Positions 9,701-17,258 of a stretch of 23,379 bases of DNA are shown here, piece by piece (the stretch's first letter is position 1; every line of letters begins with the position of its first letter). Source of the stretch: a virus; the IMG/VR virus record IMGVR_UViG_3300024518_000543, positions 1-23,379 of that record. One strand, given 5' to 3'. The notes below the pieces were generated by a model that made no database searches, had not been told where the DNA came from, and saw only the letters and a list, made by a program, of their open reading frames with translations. A program made the position numbers and the translations under genes.

Positions 9701-12402
9701 ACATAAAAAGGGATATGTTAAAAGATAAAAAGTTTGTAGTAGGTCGTATGGTAGGTTCTCGATCAATGGATGAGTTAGTTGATGTAATGCGAGTATCTAA
9801 CCAGATAGCTATTGAAACTAGAAAGACTGCTGTAAACACTAAGCACGTCGAAGGTGGGAGTAGTAAGGAATCTGGTAGCTTAGAGAAATCAGCTAAACAA
9901 AAGCGGGAGGCGGATGACGCATTAGAAGATACATCTAAAGATGATGTCTATGACGAATTATCAGAAGAAGCCCAAGCTAGACAAGACGCACTATCGAAAC
10001 CTCTGACAGAGGAGGAAGTAGATGTATACGTCAATGAGCCAGAGACACTTACCGTAGACGAATTAGAAGCTACGGAGATACGTTTAGATGAGGCAGTCGA
10101 CCAAGTGGCAGCAGATAGTGCTGGTAGGGTTGGTGCAGCGGTAGCGAATTTCCTACAGTCAGGACAACAGAAGCAATTTGAGTTAGCACGTAAACACGTT
10201 GGTGTATTAGACTTCGCTGGTAAACTAGCAGGTAAGATAACTCAAGACCTAACGACAACACTACAAAACTCAGGTATACCTAGCTTAGAATACTTTGGTG
10301 CAATGGTTCCCGAATCAGCACGAGGTTACGCAGGTACTATCAAACGAGGGTTCACAGGAGCGATCATACGTGATGCTAAGTATAAAGAAAGTATTATGCA
10401 GATTATGCCTAATTACGTTAGGGCTATGGATGACTTTGCGGCTGAAGAAGGTGCAGGTGCAATCGGTAAGCTTATGGCTGCACAGAAAGATGGTGCAAGC
10501 AATCCTACAGTTAATAAGTTCAACAGAGAAGTCTTCAGGGTTCAAGAGAGTCGTAGACAAGGAAGACCTCTTGGTAAAGTATCACCAACTGTCACTAAGT
10601 TCGTGGATGACTTTGACAACTACATGGATAGAAACCATGCTATGTTGGTCGATGCTCAAGTGGGTGGATTTACGGCCAAACGTAAGGTTCAGCATTATAT
10701 CCCGCATGTATGGAAAGTAGGTAATCTCAAAGGTATGGAAAGTAAACACGGTACAGACTTTGTACGTGACTTACTAGCTAAAGGCTATATGAATGCCTCT
10801 GGTAGAGATGTCCCTATTTCAAGAGAGAAAGCTATAGAGATGGCTAACGAGCAGATTGATTGGATTAAGAAACAGGAAGAAACTCCTGAAGATCAATTCG
10901 TACCAACAGCGGATAGTAGAGCTAAGCAACGTAAAGAGATTGACACCACAGCAGAAATAGATGGTGTAAGCGTATTAGACTTACTTGATACTGAGGTAGC
11001 TAGCTTAACTACTAAATACTCTAACAGAGTTGGTGGTTGGGTAGGTTTAGCAGATTCTACTAACGGTACACTACGTTCCGATACAGACATTGATGCGCTA
11101 CGTTCTCAGATGAAAGAAGAAGGTGCTACACCAGATCAAGTACAATGGTACGATGATACTGTCGAGATGATGATGGGTAGACCCACTCGTGACGGATTAG
11201 ATGAACGAGTACGCAACTTCAAGGATGCCGCAGCACTAACCCGTATGGGTGGCTTAGGTATGGCTCAAGCAATTGAGACCGGTCAAGTAATTGCCCGCAC
11301 CATGATGAATACGTTTACAGATCCACAAGTAGTTAAGAAAGTCTTTCGTATGGCTAACGAGAGTATAGAAGATAAGCCGTTGATGGAAGAAATTCAAAGC
11401 ATTAGTAACCTAACCAATGATATTGAATGGCTTGACAGACAGTCCGTACATCTAGATCAACACGAACTAGATAAGTCTAACAAAGTAAGAGCACTGTCAT
11501 TACAGATAGCAGACAAAGCAACTTTCGGTTCACTTAAAGCACCAGCTAGTAGACTACTAGGTAAGACTAGTGGATACAACGCAATCCGTAGATACCAATC
11601 AAGAATAGTACAAGCTTCGTTTATGAACGATATAGCACGTCACTTCAATGACGGTACAGGTAAGATGGGTAACTTACGTATGGCTGATGTAGGACTAACA
11701 GATGTAGATGGTACTAACCCAGCTATGAAAGAAGCATTCAAGAAACATGCTGAATTCGGAGGCGGAGTACTTAAGAAACTAAACATCGACAAGTGGCCTA
11801 AGCAGCAACGTGAAGAACTACAGTTCGCTATGATACGAGATGAAGCACAACAGATCCAACGTACAATGATTGGAGAAGCCCCACCTTGGATGAATAGACC
11901 TATGCTAGCAGTAGTAGCACAGTTCAGAGAAATGGCTATAGTAGCACAAAACAAACAGCTAGCTAGATCTATGGCATTTGCCGATAGAGAAGCAGTAACG
12001 GCAGTTATGTTAAACGCAGCTATGGCAGGTGTAGTAAGATACGCTAAGTTCGCTGGTCTTGCAGCAGGTGCAGCAGCTATCACACAGAAAGAATGGGAAG
12101 AGCCTACAGCAGAAGGTATGCGAGTAGACAAGTATATCACCCAATTCGGTATAGCTTCTGACGCTTACGATCTAGCTATGACAGGAGCACAAGTAGGTAA
12201 AGACGGGCAATTTGATAGACATGATATAGACAGAGTAATGGGCGAAATGCCTATGTATGGTCTAATGAAAGACTATGCAAATGTCGGGTTAGGTATGGAT
12301 CAAGGTAGAGTAGACGCAGTACAAGGTATAGTGCCATTAGGTAACACCGCGTATGGAGATCATATCTTTACAATGATAAACGAAATTATTAAGGAGAAGT
12401 AA
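6727..12402 (+). CDS. Giant internal virion (ejection) protein, T7 gp16-like, with N-terminal staphylococcal-nuclease-like domain
   Basis: At 1891 residues this is longer than T7 gp16 (1318). It should be ejected and form the inner-membrane part of the DNA conduit. T7 gp16 starts with a lytic transglycosylase; I see none here. Instead residues 51-150 follow the SNase pattern: VKDADT (57-62, like IDGDT), R71, INTAE (75-79, like VDTPE), EGAIASDFAKK (91-101), R121, then VPIDMGFVMMDQGFSQY. Residues matching the SNase catalytic R35, E43 and R87 appear as R71, E79 and R121; the metal ligand D40 is N76. Hydrophobic stretches occur near residues 370-400, 418-440 and 453-476; an acidic linker lies near 1040-1130; the C-terminal GEAPPWMNRP..AVVAQFREM block (about 1715) is typical of gp16-like proteins. 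AAGGA precedes the ATG. The stop overlaps the fibre start (TAATG). Confidence 0.85.
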   Translation: MATTEENVAKLKAEGMTRSDIEAGIEGLGLNSPVFAQILKEFPEDKPKPKAGKIDRVKDADTLVVDGNVNRVASINTAESVHLDRSKNTVEGAIASDFAKKVQPVGADVAITKQGKGLFKRDISLVDRVIDGVPIDMGFVMMDQGFSQYETTYGKNADPLRHKDYKEYYSKYAPYEYGDVKTLLTDDEKETVELGKAALATAIEHGNQEEIDAALVNLYKDPGIVARYRKEANDFEAPAEEFDGTVKNAFQVMSQKDPSLKAKYNKAIKAGGLQNMGKPHRYTSFWENFEASYEQYSSIVNSLDANELSRFRRSRVELEVPNKELVENLPEQYHTLIQQEYATTGGLAALTLRDQIIEQHANNEIIDNLPMYAQFGFGIGAAVTDPGTWITGAGVGQLAQKSHVAVRAWQTSAPFKAAAHLSTWAGLGAVEGSLYALPRLAADHTYSVNDYALDIVMDATFGMALGTAAVGVKKAWNANYSKEAKEARQKEIQEITEKGAEMKIENPVKVEDVPYVADVKQAKSPYETNETVSNWVGPPEQSSLRLQDAKSKTSSKPEVSPETQKQKQKVNLRSSVRQAYTSLEAITSVPQKGYRLALDTIGSTFPPNSVMSKVLNTQKGINNRNLDPAARLEADKLNATVLKLAAQFPDGKVPKAVEQQIRAVMWEQNLAKHENALGDILQGHTADVENIMHGYMESLRRQEDLWEGYDPINLSTDEFYAQHSDLVSKHPLAHDDAISLMQEVLPKELSFIRDMLELNSMAQKKNSPEFTELVEELNGLVAVRMEQKTFGETRRYTDSNTSFAEKVAMSPDEIMKQVKSEGLKPKTPEFKARMKELRQQGQDVAQDVRDFGRADDYAVGGSKEDIPTDKSKRYDADSDGSDIEATPIARDTFNEDSIFATKKTVAGEESSNSGDFVEGQDLFDRTSRTDQLEQDLLPRSYTSYTKQKAHEELNANSLSNLNRRLNEGVGKSLGINKLNNVDLYFKKERLSNIKRDMLKDKKFVVGRMVGSRSMDELVDVMRVSNQIAIETRKTAVNTKHVEGGSSKESGSLEKSAKQKREADDALEDTSKDDVYDELSEEAQARQDALSKPLTEEEVDVYVNEPETLTVDELEATEIRLDEAVDQVAADSAGRVGAAVANFLQSGQQKQFELARKHVGVLDFAGKLAGKITQDLTTTLQNSGIPSLEYFGAMVPESARGYAGTIKRGFTGAIIRDAKYKESIMQIMPNYVRAMDDFAAEEGAGAIGKLMAAQKDGASNPTVNKFNREVFRVQESRRQGRPLGKVSPTVTKFVDDFDNYMDRNHAMLVDAQVGGFTAKRKVQHYIPHVWKVGNLKGMESKHGTDFVRDLLAKGYMNASGRDVPISREKAIEMANEQIDWIKKQEETPEDQFVPTADSRAKQRKEIDTTAEIDGVSVLDLLDTEVASLTTKYSNRVGGWVGLADSTNGTLRSDTDIDALRSQMKEEGATPDQVQWYDDTVEMMMGRPTRDGLDERVRNFKDAAALTRMGGLGMAQAIETGQVIARTMMNTFTDPQVVKKVFRMANESIEDKPLMEEIQSISNLTNDIEWLDRQSVHLDQHELDKSNKVRALSLQIADKATFGSLKAPASRLLGKTSGYNAIRRYQSRIVQASFMNDIARHFNDGTGKMGNLRMADVGLTDVDGTNPAMKEAFKKHAEFGGGVLKKLNIDKWPKQQREELQFAMIRDEAQQIQRTMIGEAPPWMNRPMLAVVAQFREMAIVAQNKQLARSMAFADREAVTAVMLNAAMAGVVRYAKFAGLAAGAAAITQKEWEEPTAEGMRVDKYITQFGIASDAYDLAMTGAQVGKDGQFDRHDIDRVMGEMPMYGLMKDYANVGLGMDQGRVDAVQGIVPLGNTAYGDHIFTMINEIIKEK

Positions 12403-14969
12403 TGCCTTTAACATATAACGAAGTAGTTAGTGATGGTGCACAAGTTCTGCACGATGTATCATTCGATCTAGGCTACCTAACAGAAGAACATGTGTATGTC
12501 TACTTAGGAGGGGTCACGGAAGGTGACCCTGACACACAACTAGGCTATACATATATAAACGCAACACAGATACAACTAGATGCACCAGTAGCCTTAAATG
12601 AGACATTTACAATCAGGCGTATCGTACCTCATGACGAACTGTACAACGAGTATACAAACAAGTCGCAGTTCAAGAAGAAGACTCTAGAAGATTCCTTCTT
12701 ACAGCCTCTTATGTTAATACAAGAAACAGTAGATGGTCTAATACAGATTGATGGTAACGGTGAGATAGTACACGCAGCTAATGTAAACATGCTTGGTAAT
12801 AGAATTACTAACATGGGTGACGCTGTAGATGTTATGGACGCAACTACACTACAACAAGTACAAGCATTAATATCTGCTATATTTGATGCAGACATAGATA
12901 TGCGTCAGCACAAGATCTTTAATCTAAAAGACCCTATAGCGGGCCAAGATGCTGTTAACTTACAAACCTTATTAAGTATGTTCATGTCTGACCTAGATAT
13001 GAATAACAATAAGATACTCAATCTTAAAGACGCAACAAACGGTAGTGAAGCTACAAACCTACAACAAGTGTTAGACTTGATAACAGCTATACCTGATTCT
13101 GATGTGGAAGGTGTTACACCAATAACACAGGTACGTCAATTTACCAACGTGAGCAACGAGTATGTAACTTCATACCCAACAAGTATAAACGCAGCAGCGT
13201 TCCAAGTACAACTTGGCGGTGTATGGCAAAGACCTACTACAGACTATACAGTAAATACTTCAGGTAACGTAGTATTCGTAAACCCTACAGAGATACCTGA
13301 TGGGTTAAACGTAGATATATTATTCTGGCAACCCGCAGCAAAAATAAATGACACAGTACATCATTTTGTATCCTTAAAAGGTAATACGGGTTTAGATGCA
13401 GTGTCGGCACTGTACGGGGAAGTGGGCGATACAGTACATGTAACAGAACACATGTTTGGTTCTGGTGTTGGGTCAGGTGACTACGAGATAGTAGATATAG
13501 ATCCACTGTTCCCGCTTATTAATGTACAGCGTATAGATGGTAAATGGTTGAAACTTAAAGTAGTCGATGGTGTGCATATAGTTAATGCGGGGGCTGATCC
13601 AACTGGTCTAATTAGCGCGACAGCCGCTGTAACAGAAGCCTGCCTATATGCTAGATCCTTAGCAGAAGATAAAACTTTATTAGGTTTAGCTGCATTGTCT
13701 AGAGTACCTGTGTTATTTCCAGTAGGAGGTAACATACACCTAGGAAGTACAGTACAGTTAGTCTCAGAGGCAGGTAGACTAAACTTTGAGTGTATAGGTG
13801 GTAAATGTAACGTTTTTGGTGATGCCACATTAACAATAAACGGATTCGCATTCGACCTGATGGTACAAGCCTCTATAAAAAACATAAACTTCTCTGGTTT
13901 CGATACTGCATGGGAATGGGACACAAACAATATAGACGCAACCGTTATCACGTATACTAATTGCGATTTTATAGATTGTAACATGGGAGTTGATACACGC
14001 TCCTTCGCAGAAAGTAGATCTACAATTCTAACGTTTGACAACTGTAGAACTAACGGAGTAATACAATTAACAGATTGCTACTGTGATCAACTAATATTTA
14101 AAGGTGGCTCCTATAAGAATGGTAGTAGTACTAACGCTTTAGTGAAAGCTAACAGTAAAGTACTAGTATTCGGTGGTATATGGACACCTGTATTCCAAGG
14201 AGCAGGCGCTAGGTGGTTTGATCTATACAACACAGGTGCATTAGGATCTCGTGGTATAGAAACGTTCGGAGTACGGTTCGGCCCTGAGAATGGTGGTATA
14301 CCTATAGTATTCAACTATATAGTAGGTGATACTATTGCAACTAGTAGAGTTACCGATGCGATATGCTTCTACGGGGGTATGCCTTCATCAACAGACCCCA
14401 CGACGCTAAGAAGTCCTGTAGTCCTAATGTCCGATGGGGCAGGTAAATCGTATGCACCTAATATAATTAAATTCTGCGGTGCTAGTTGGAGAGGCGTAAA
14501 CGCTGTAAGAACAGAGTTGGGGGAACCAGTACTAAATTTAACTCAAGGTGAATTTATGATCGACATAGATCAAGCATCTTGGTCGAGACTAGGTAATACC
14601 AACACGAGTTACGACCCAGTAGTTACACCCGAATTAAAGCTGTACTTAGCACCGTACGCAAGACTAGATGACAGTCAGACAGTAACCGATACAGGTGCAG
14701 TAACTATAGACGCTTCATTAGGCGCAGACATTTATTTCAATCCAGGTAGCGCCTCCGTTATAGATACTATAATTAACGCATTTAATGGACAGTCTGTGAC
14801 AATAAGGTTCGCTAATAACAATGGGGACGTAGAGGATAACACAACCAGTGGTAGTCGGTTATTCTTAAATAACAGTGCAGATTTTATAGCAACCCAATTT
14901 AGTTCTATAACATTGACATGGTTCCGTGCTGGTAATAAATGGATCGAAGATGGTAGATCTACAAGATAG
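12402..14969 (+). CDS. Tail fibre/spike with T7 gp17-type N-terminal anchor
   Basis: The 855-residue protein begins with a T7 gp17-like tail-attachment domain (about residues 1-115; MPLTYNEVVSDGAQVLHDVS, later FTIRRIVPHDEL). Next come three repeats of about 35 residues with the I.NLKDA..G..A.NLQ pattern (127-230), a beta domain, a GDTVHVTEH..GSGVGSGDYEIV module (about 339-385) shared with the next gene, and a GADPTG start of a probable beta-helix (from about 396) rich in N and C residues such as FDNC. The C-terminus (about 775-855) has SVTIRFANNNGDV and TWFRAGNKWIEDG, of a type common at the ends of tailspikes. It probably binds, and may degrade, a surface glycan; no catalytic pair can be assigned. 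The start is backed by AAGGAG at 12391-12396. T7 gp17 is only 553 residues. Confidence 0.87.
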   Translation: MPLTYNEVVSDGAQVLHDVSFDLGYLTEEHVYVYLGGVTEGDPDTQLGYTYINATQIQLDAPVALNETFTIRRIVPHDELYNEYTNKSQFKKKTLEDSFLQPLMLIQETVDGLIQIDGNGEIVHAANVNMLGNRITNMGDAVDVMDATTLQQVQALISAIFDADIDMRQHKIFNLKDPIAGQDAVNLQTLLSMFMSDLDMNNNKILNLKDATNGSEATNLQQVLDLITAIPDSDVEGVTPITQVRQFTNVSNEYVTSYPTSINAAAFQVQLGGVWQRPTTDYTVNTSGNVVFVNPTEIPDGLNVDILFWQPAAKINDTVHHFVSLKGNTGLDAVSALYGEVGDTVHVTEHMFGSGVGSGDYEIVDIDPLFPLINVQRIDGKWLKLKVVDGVHIVNAGADPTGLISATAAVTEACLYARSLAEDKTLLGLAALSRVPVLFPVGGNIHLGSTVQLVSEAGRLNFECIGGKCNVFGDATLTINGFAFDLMVQASIKNINFSGFDTAWEWDTNNIDATVITYTNCDFIDCNMGVDTRSFAESRSTILTFDNCRTNGVIQLTDCYCDQLIFKGGSYKNGSSTNALVKANSKVLVFGGIWTPVFQGAGARWFDLYNTGALGSRGIETFGVRFGPENGGIPIVFNYIVGDTIATSRVTDAICFYGGMPSSTDPTTLRSPVVLMSDGAGKSYAPNIIKFCGASWRGVNAVRTELGEPVLNLTQGEFMIDIDQASWSRLGNTNTSYDPVVTPELKLYLAPYARLDDSQTVTDTGAVTIDASLGADIYFNPGSASVIDTIINAFNGQSVTIRFANNNGDVEDNTTSGSRLFLNNSADFIATQFSSITLTWFRAGNKWIEDGRSTR
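12780..13091 (+). repeat. Three tandem protein repeats in the tail fibre stem
   Basis: Residues 127-163, 164-196 and 197-230 of the fibre are degenerate copies: N/D-x-N/D-M, then K/R-I-x-N-L/M-K/G-D, then A-x-N/T-L-Q. The units run 33-37 residues. Such repeats usually form a trimeric stem between anchor and receptor-binding part. The DNA copies have diverged, so this is an old duplication. Confidence 0.7.
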
Positions 14970-14983
14970 TACAGGAGAACAAC

Positions 14984-16798
14984 ATGGTAACAAGAGTACA
15001 CAAACATACTCAAGGCGAGTATGGACATATGCTAGAGGCCCAAGCGGCCTCTGGTAAGGTAGGCGAGAAAATTTACATCTCTGAATACATAGAAGGCAGC
15101 GGTGTAGGCGGCAAGTATGAGATTGTTGCGGCTGATCCGGGCTTTAACCTTATTAACCCTGCTAAAATTGACGGCAATTATTTGAAGCTGGTTACTCCGG
15201 CAGAGATAAATGTATGTCTAGCTGGGGCTGTACTGGATGGCGTAGTAGACGATACGGCAGCTTTCCTTGAGTGTATTCAGTATGCATGGGATAACGGAAT
15301 AGATATACAGCTTGCAGGAAATAGCACGTTCACCAATTCAGCCTTACCCGTGATTATTCCAGATGGCGGAATATTAAAGATGACATCTATTGATGTCGGA
15401 GCAGCGGTAAGCGCTATTAATATCCAAGGAGGGGATAAGTCTGCAATTGTAGGTGATGGGGGTGTCACTCCTGTTGCTGTTAAGGGTACAACACTACGAT
15501 TCTTAACAATAAAGAATGTGACTATTCAGGGGTTTGATAAGTTTGCAGAGGTTTCAACAAACAACCTTGACTCTGCCCGATGGAGGTTTGAAAACGTTAC
15601 GGCTGACGATATGAATATGCTACTAGACTCTACTAGCTACGCCCTATCAAGAAGCACTAGCGTAACATTTAGTGATTGCAATTTTCTTGTGGGATGCGTT
15701 CAGCTTGGTGATTTTTATGTTGATGCATTAACATTTGATAACTGCTGGTTTCAGCACCCAAGCTCGGGAATGTATTATATTAAATGTAACGCGAACACCC
15801 AATTCAATGGCGGTGTAAGAATACCGGCAGGCGCAGGAGCTGCCGGTACAGCCTTCTGCTTATTTACTAATGATGATGGTGATGGGGGAGTTACATCTAG
15901 TGAATTCACTAGAAACCTATCATTTACATCGATGAGGAACTCTAACGAAGGTGGTAATAGCCCTTTAGTTATTGCTGATTACCCGCCTGTTTCGTCTCAG
16001 GGTAGCGGAACGCCAACAATAAGCTTTGACGACTGCTTTTTAAATGGCTTTCACCCTGTTCATTATGAGGCTAGCGGAACGGAAACCGGCATTATCCACT
16101 TTCTTCAATATCCCGCAGGCGTATCATTCAAGGCTTGCTCATTTGTTGGACTTGGCTCTGACACCAGCTTGCTTGCATCTAAAGATGCCACTCTTGCTGT
16201 AGATGCAGATGATACGTTTTCAATTGAAATGGATGCGGTTAGCTATAAGATTGGCAAGCAGGTATCAAGCGCCATTGATACTCACAACCTAGCTATTGAT
16301 ATGGTCCAATTCATAAATAACCCCGACCCATCAACATTCAGAGACGTTATTGATGGTGGCCATTTTATTGTTGTTGATAGCAGTACGGCTGGATTAAAGA
16401 AGCTCACATTCAAGGCTATAACTGGATGGAATGACCCGAACTACGCAGCCCCTATATCATTCCTACTTAACCTTAGCGGGTCCGGAACTGATGCTAATAA
16501 TGATCTTAATTATGCAGGGTCGTCGGTGTACTTAATAACTTTAAACGGGTTTTTCTCAGGCTCTCACCAAGCAAGGCTAGCATCAACTAAGCTTCATGGG
16601 GACGCTTACGGGCTTAACGATACAGCAAACGCGGATATAGTGTCTCTACACTTCGGTACTGCTGACACTGGTGCCGCTACCGCTGCAAGAGCTTCTGAGT
16701 ATGACGTTACTATAACTTTTGGGGCTAATGTTAAGTTTGGGCAGGCATCCTATGACCCGTACTGGATTAAAGGAAGGGTACAAAGAAACTTGTCTTAA
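14984..16798 (+). CDS. Second receptor-binding protein, probable beta-helix tailspike/depolymerase
   Basis: The 604-residue protein lacks the gp17 anchor. It starts with a short peptide (residues 1-23) and then has GKVGEKIYISEY..GSGVGGKYEIV (24-69), homologous to residues 339-385 of the preceding fibre. VLDGVVDDTAAF (83-94) is a typical opening of pectate-lyase-like phage tailspikes. Further shared motifs are STNNLD (191-196) and SYALSRST (218-225), matching TNNID and SFAESRST in the fibre. It probably docks on the first fibre or on the tail and recognises another glycan; no active site can be named. AGGAG (14974-14977 region) supports the ATG. Two stops in a row (TAA TAG) end it. Codon use from about 15053 differs from neighbouring genes (more GGC, GTT, CTT and CTG, fewer CTA), suggesting recent gain. 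Confidence 0.75.
   Translation: MVTRVHKHTQGEYGHMLEAQAASGKVGEKIYISEYIEGSGVGGKYEIVAADPGFNLINPAKIDGNYLKLVTPAEINVCLAGAVLDGVVDDTAAFLECIQYAWDNGIDIQLAGNSTFTNSALPVIIPDGGILKMTSIDVGAAVSAINIQGGDKSAIVGDGGVTPVAVKGTTLRFLTIKNVTIQGFDKFAEVSTNNLDSARWRFENVTADDMNMLLDSTSYALSRSTSVTFSDCNFLVGCVQLGDFYVDALTFDNCWFQHPSSGMYYIKCNANTQFNGGVRIPAGAGAAGTAFCLFTNDDGDGGVTSSEFTRNLSFTSMRNSNEGGNSPLVIADYPPVSSQGSGTPTISFDDCFLNGFHPVHYEASGTETGIIHFLQYPAGVSFKACSFVGLGSDTSLLASKDATLAVDADDTFSIEMDAVSYKIGKQVSSAIDTHNLAIDMVQFINNPDPSTFRDVIDGGHFIVVDSSTAGLKKLTFKAITGWNDPNYAAPISFLLNLSGSGTDANNDLNYAGSSVYLITLNGFFSGSHQARLASTKLHGDAYGLNDTANADIVSLHFGTADTGAATAARASEYDVTITFGANVKFGQASYDPYWIKGRVQRNLS
15032..15054 (+). other. Strong hairpin at the module junction inside the second spike gene
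   Basis: CTAGAGGCC (15032-15040) pairs with GGCCTCTGG (15046-15054) over 9 bp with one T-G pair, loop CAAGC. It encodes residues 17-23, the link between the N-terminal peptide and the shared module, and lies where codon style changes. It may be chance, a translation-modulating structure or a recombination footprint. Confidence 0.6.
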
Positions 16799-16841
16799 TA
16801 GTACATAGGCCTTAACCGGTCTTTAAAGTAACAAACTAGAG

Positions 16842-16863
16842 GGCATTCTAACGAGTGCCTTTT
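16842..16863 (+). terminator. Rho-independent terminator after the spike gene
   Basis: GGCATTC (16842-16848) pairs with GAGTGCC (16853-16859) with one U-G pair and a TAAC tetraloop, followed by TTTT (16860-16863). The short U-run makes it moderate in strength. It closes the tail-fibre block before the gene at 16911. Confidence 0.7.
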
Positions 16864-16864
16864 A

Positions 16865-16887
16865 TGATTGTTATTGGACAACAATCA
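16865..16887 (+). other. Second hairpin in the spike-downstream gap
   Basis: TGATTGTT (16865-16872) is a perfect inverted repeat of AACAATCA (16880-16887) with a 7-base loop. No T-run follows, so it is not a terminator by itself. It lies between the terminator and the strong AGGAGG site of the next gene and could be an mRNA 5' stabiliser. Confidence 0.5.
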
Positions 16888-16910
16888 CACGAAATGACAT
16901 AGGAGGCAAC

Positions 16911-17258
16911 ATGGCCAAAAACACATTTCACATGCGTGGGGACATAGGTGACACACTAGTCACAGGCCCAATGCACGAAGACTATAAGGAAGCGGAGCTA
17001 TCCTTTATAACCTTCTTTGATATAGACGGTAACGAAGTAATACCTACGGGTGGTACAGTAAAAATGCAACTGTCTCCTGATGGTATAACTTATAGAGACG
17101 TAGCTGACGGTACAATGACAGCTTCAGACCTAAAGACTGAGACTATCGTTATGCCTTATGCACAAGGCTTAGCACTACGTGGTAAGTTAGTACCTGACTC
17201 TATAGTAGGAACACCGACTATAACTAGTTGGCGAGCTGCTATCTGGAGAGCGGTATGA
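16911..17258 (+). CDS. Unknown 115-residue protein, probable virion-associated beta protein
   Basis: A perfect AGGAGG (16901-16906) sits five bases from the ATG, suggesting strong translation. The sequence is beta-rich and hydrophilic, with MQLSPDGITYRDVADGTM (about residues 50-67), which resembles the strand-turn pattern (S-x-DG-x-x-W/Y) of small phage beta-sandwich proteins. There is no signal peptide or membrane segment. It overlaps the next gene by ATGA (17255-17258), so the pair is coupled. Placement between receptor-binding and lysis/packaging genes suggests a tail or head accessory. I do not recognise the family. Confidence 0.6.
   Translation: MAKNTFHMRGDIGDTLVTGPMHEDYKEAELSFITFFDIDGNEVIPTGGTVKMQLSPDGITYRDVADGTMTASDLKTETIVMPYAQGLALRGKLVPDSIVGTPTITSWRAAIWRAV

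Noticed and set aside
10295-10720. 141-codon open frame on the + strand inside the giant ejection gene
   Set aside because: It is out of frame with a gene that is continuous and family-consistent here, and the protein composition is not convincing.
16911-17258. Alternative TTG start at 17228 for the downstream gene
   Set aside because: The ATG at 17255 has an ATGA overlap and a better-placed GGAGAG; the TTG would add residues from the overlapping reading frame.
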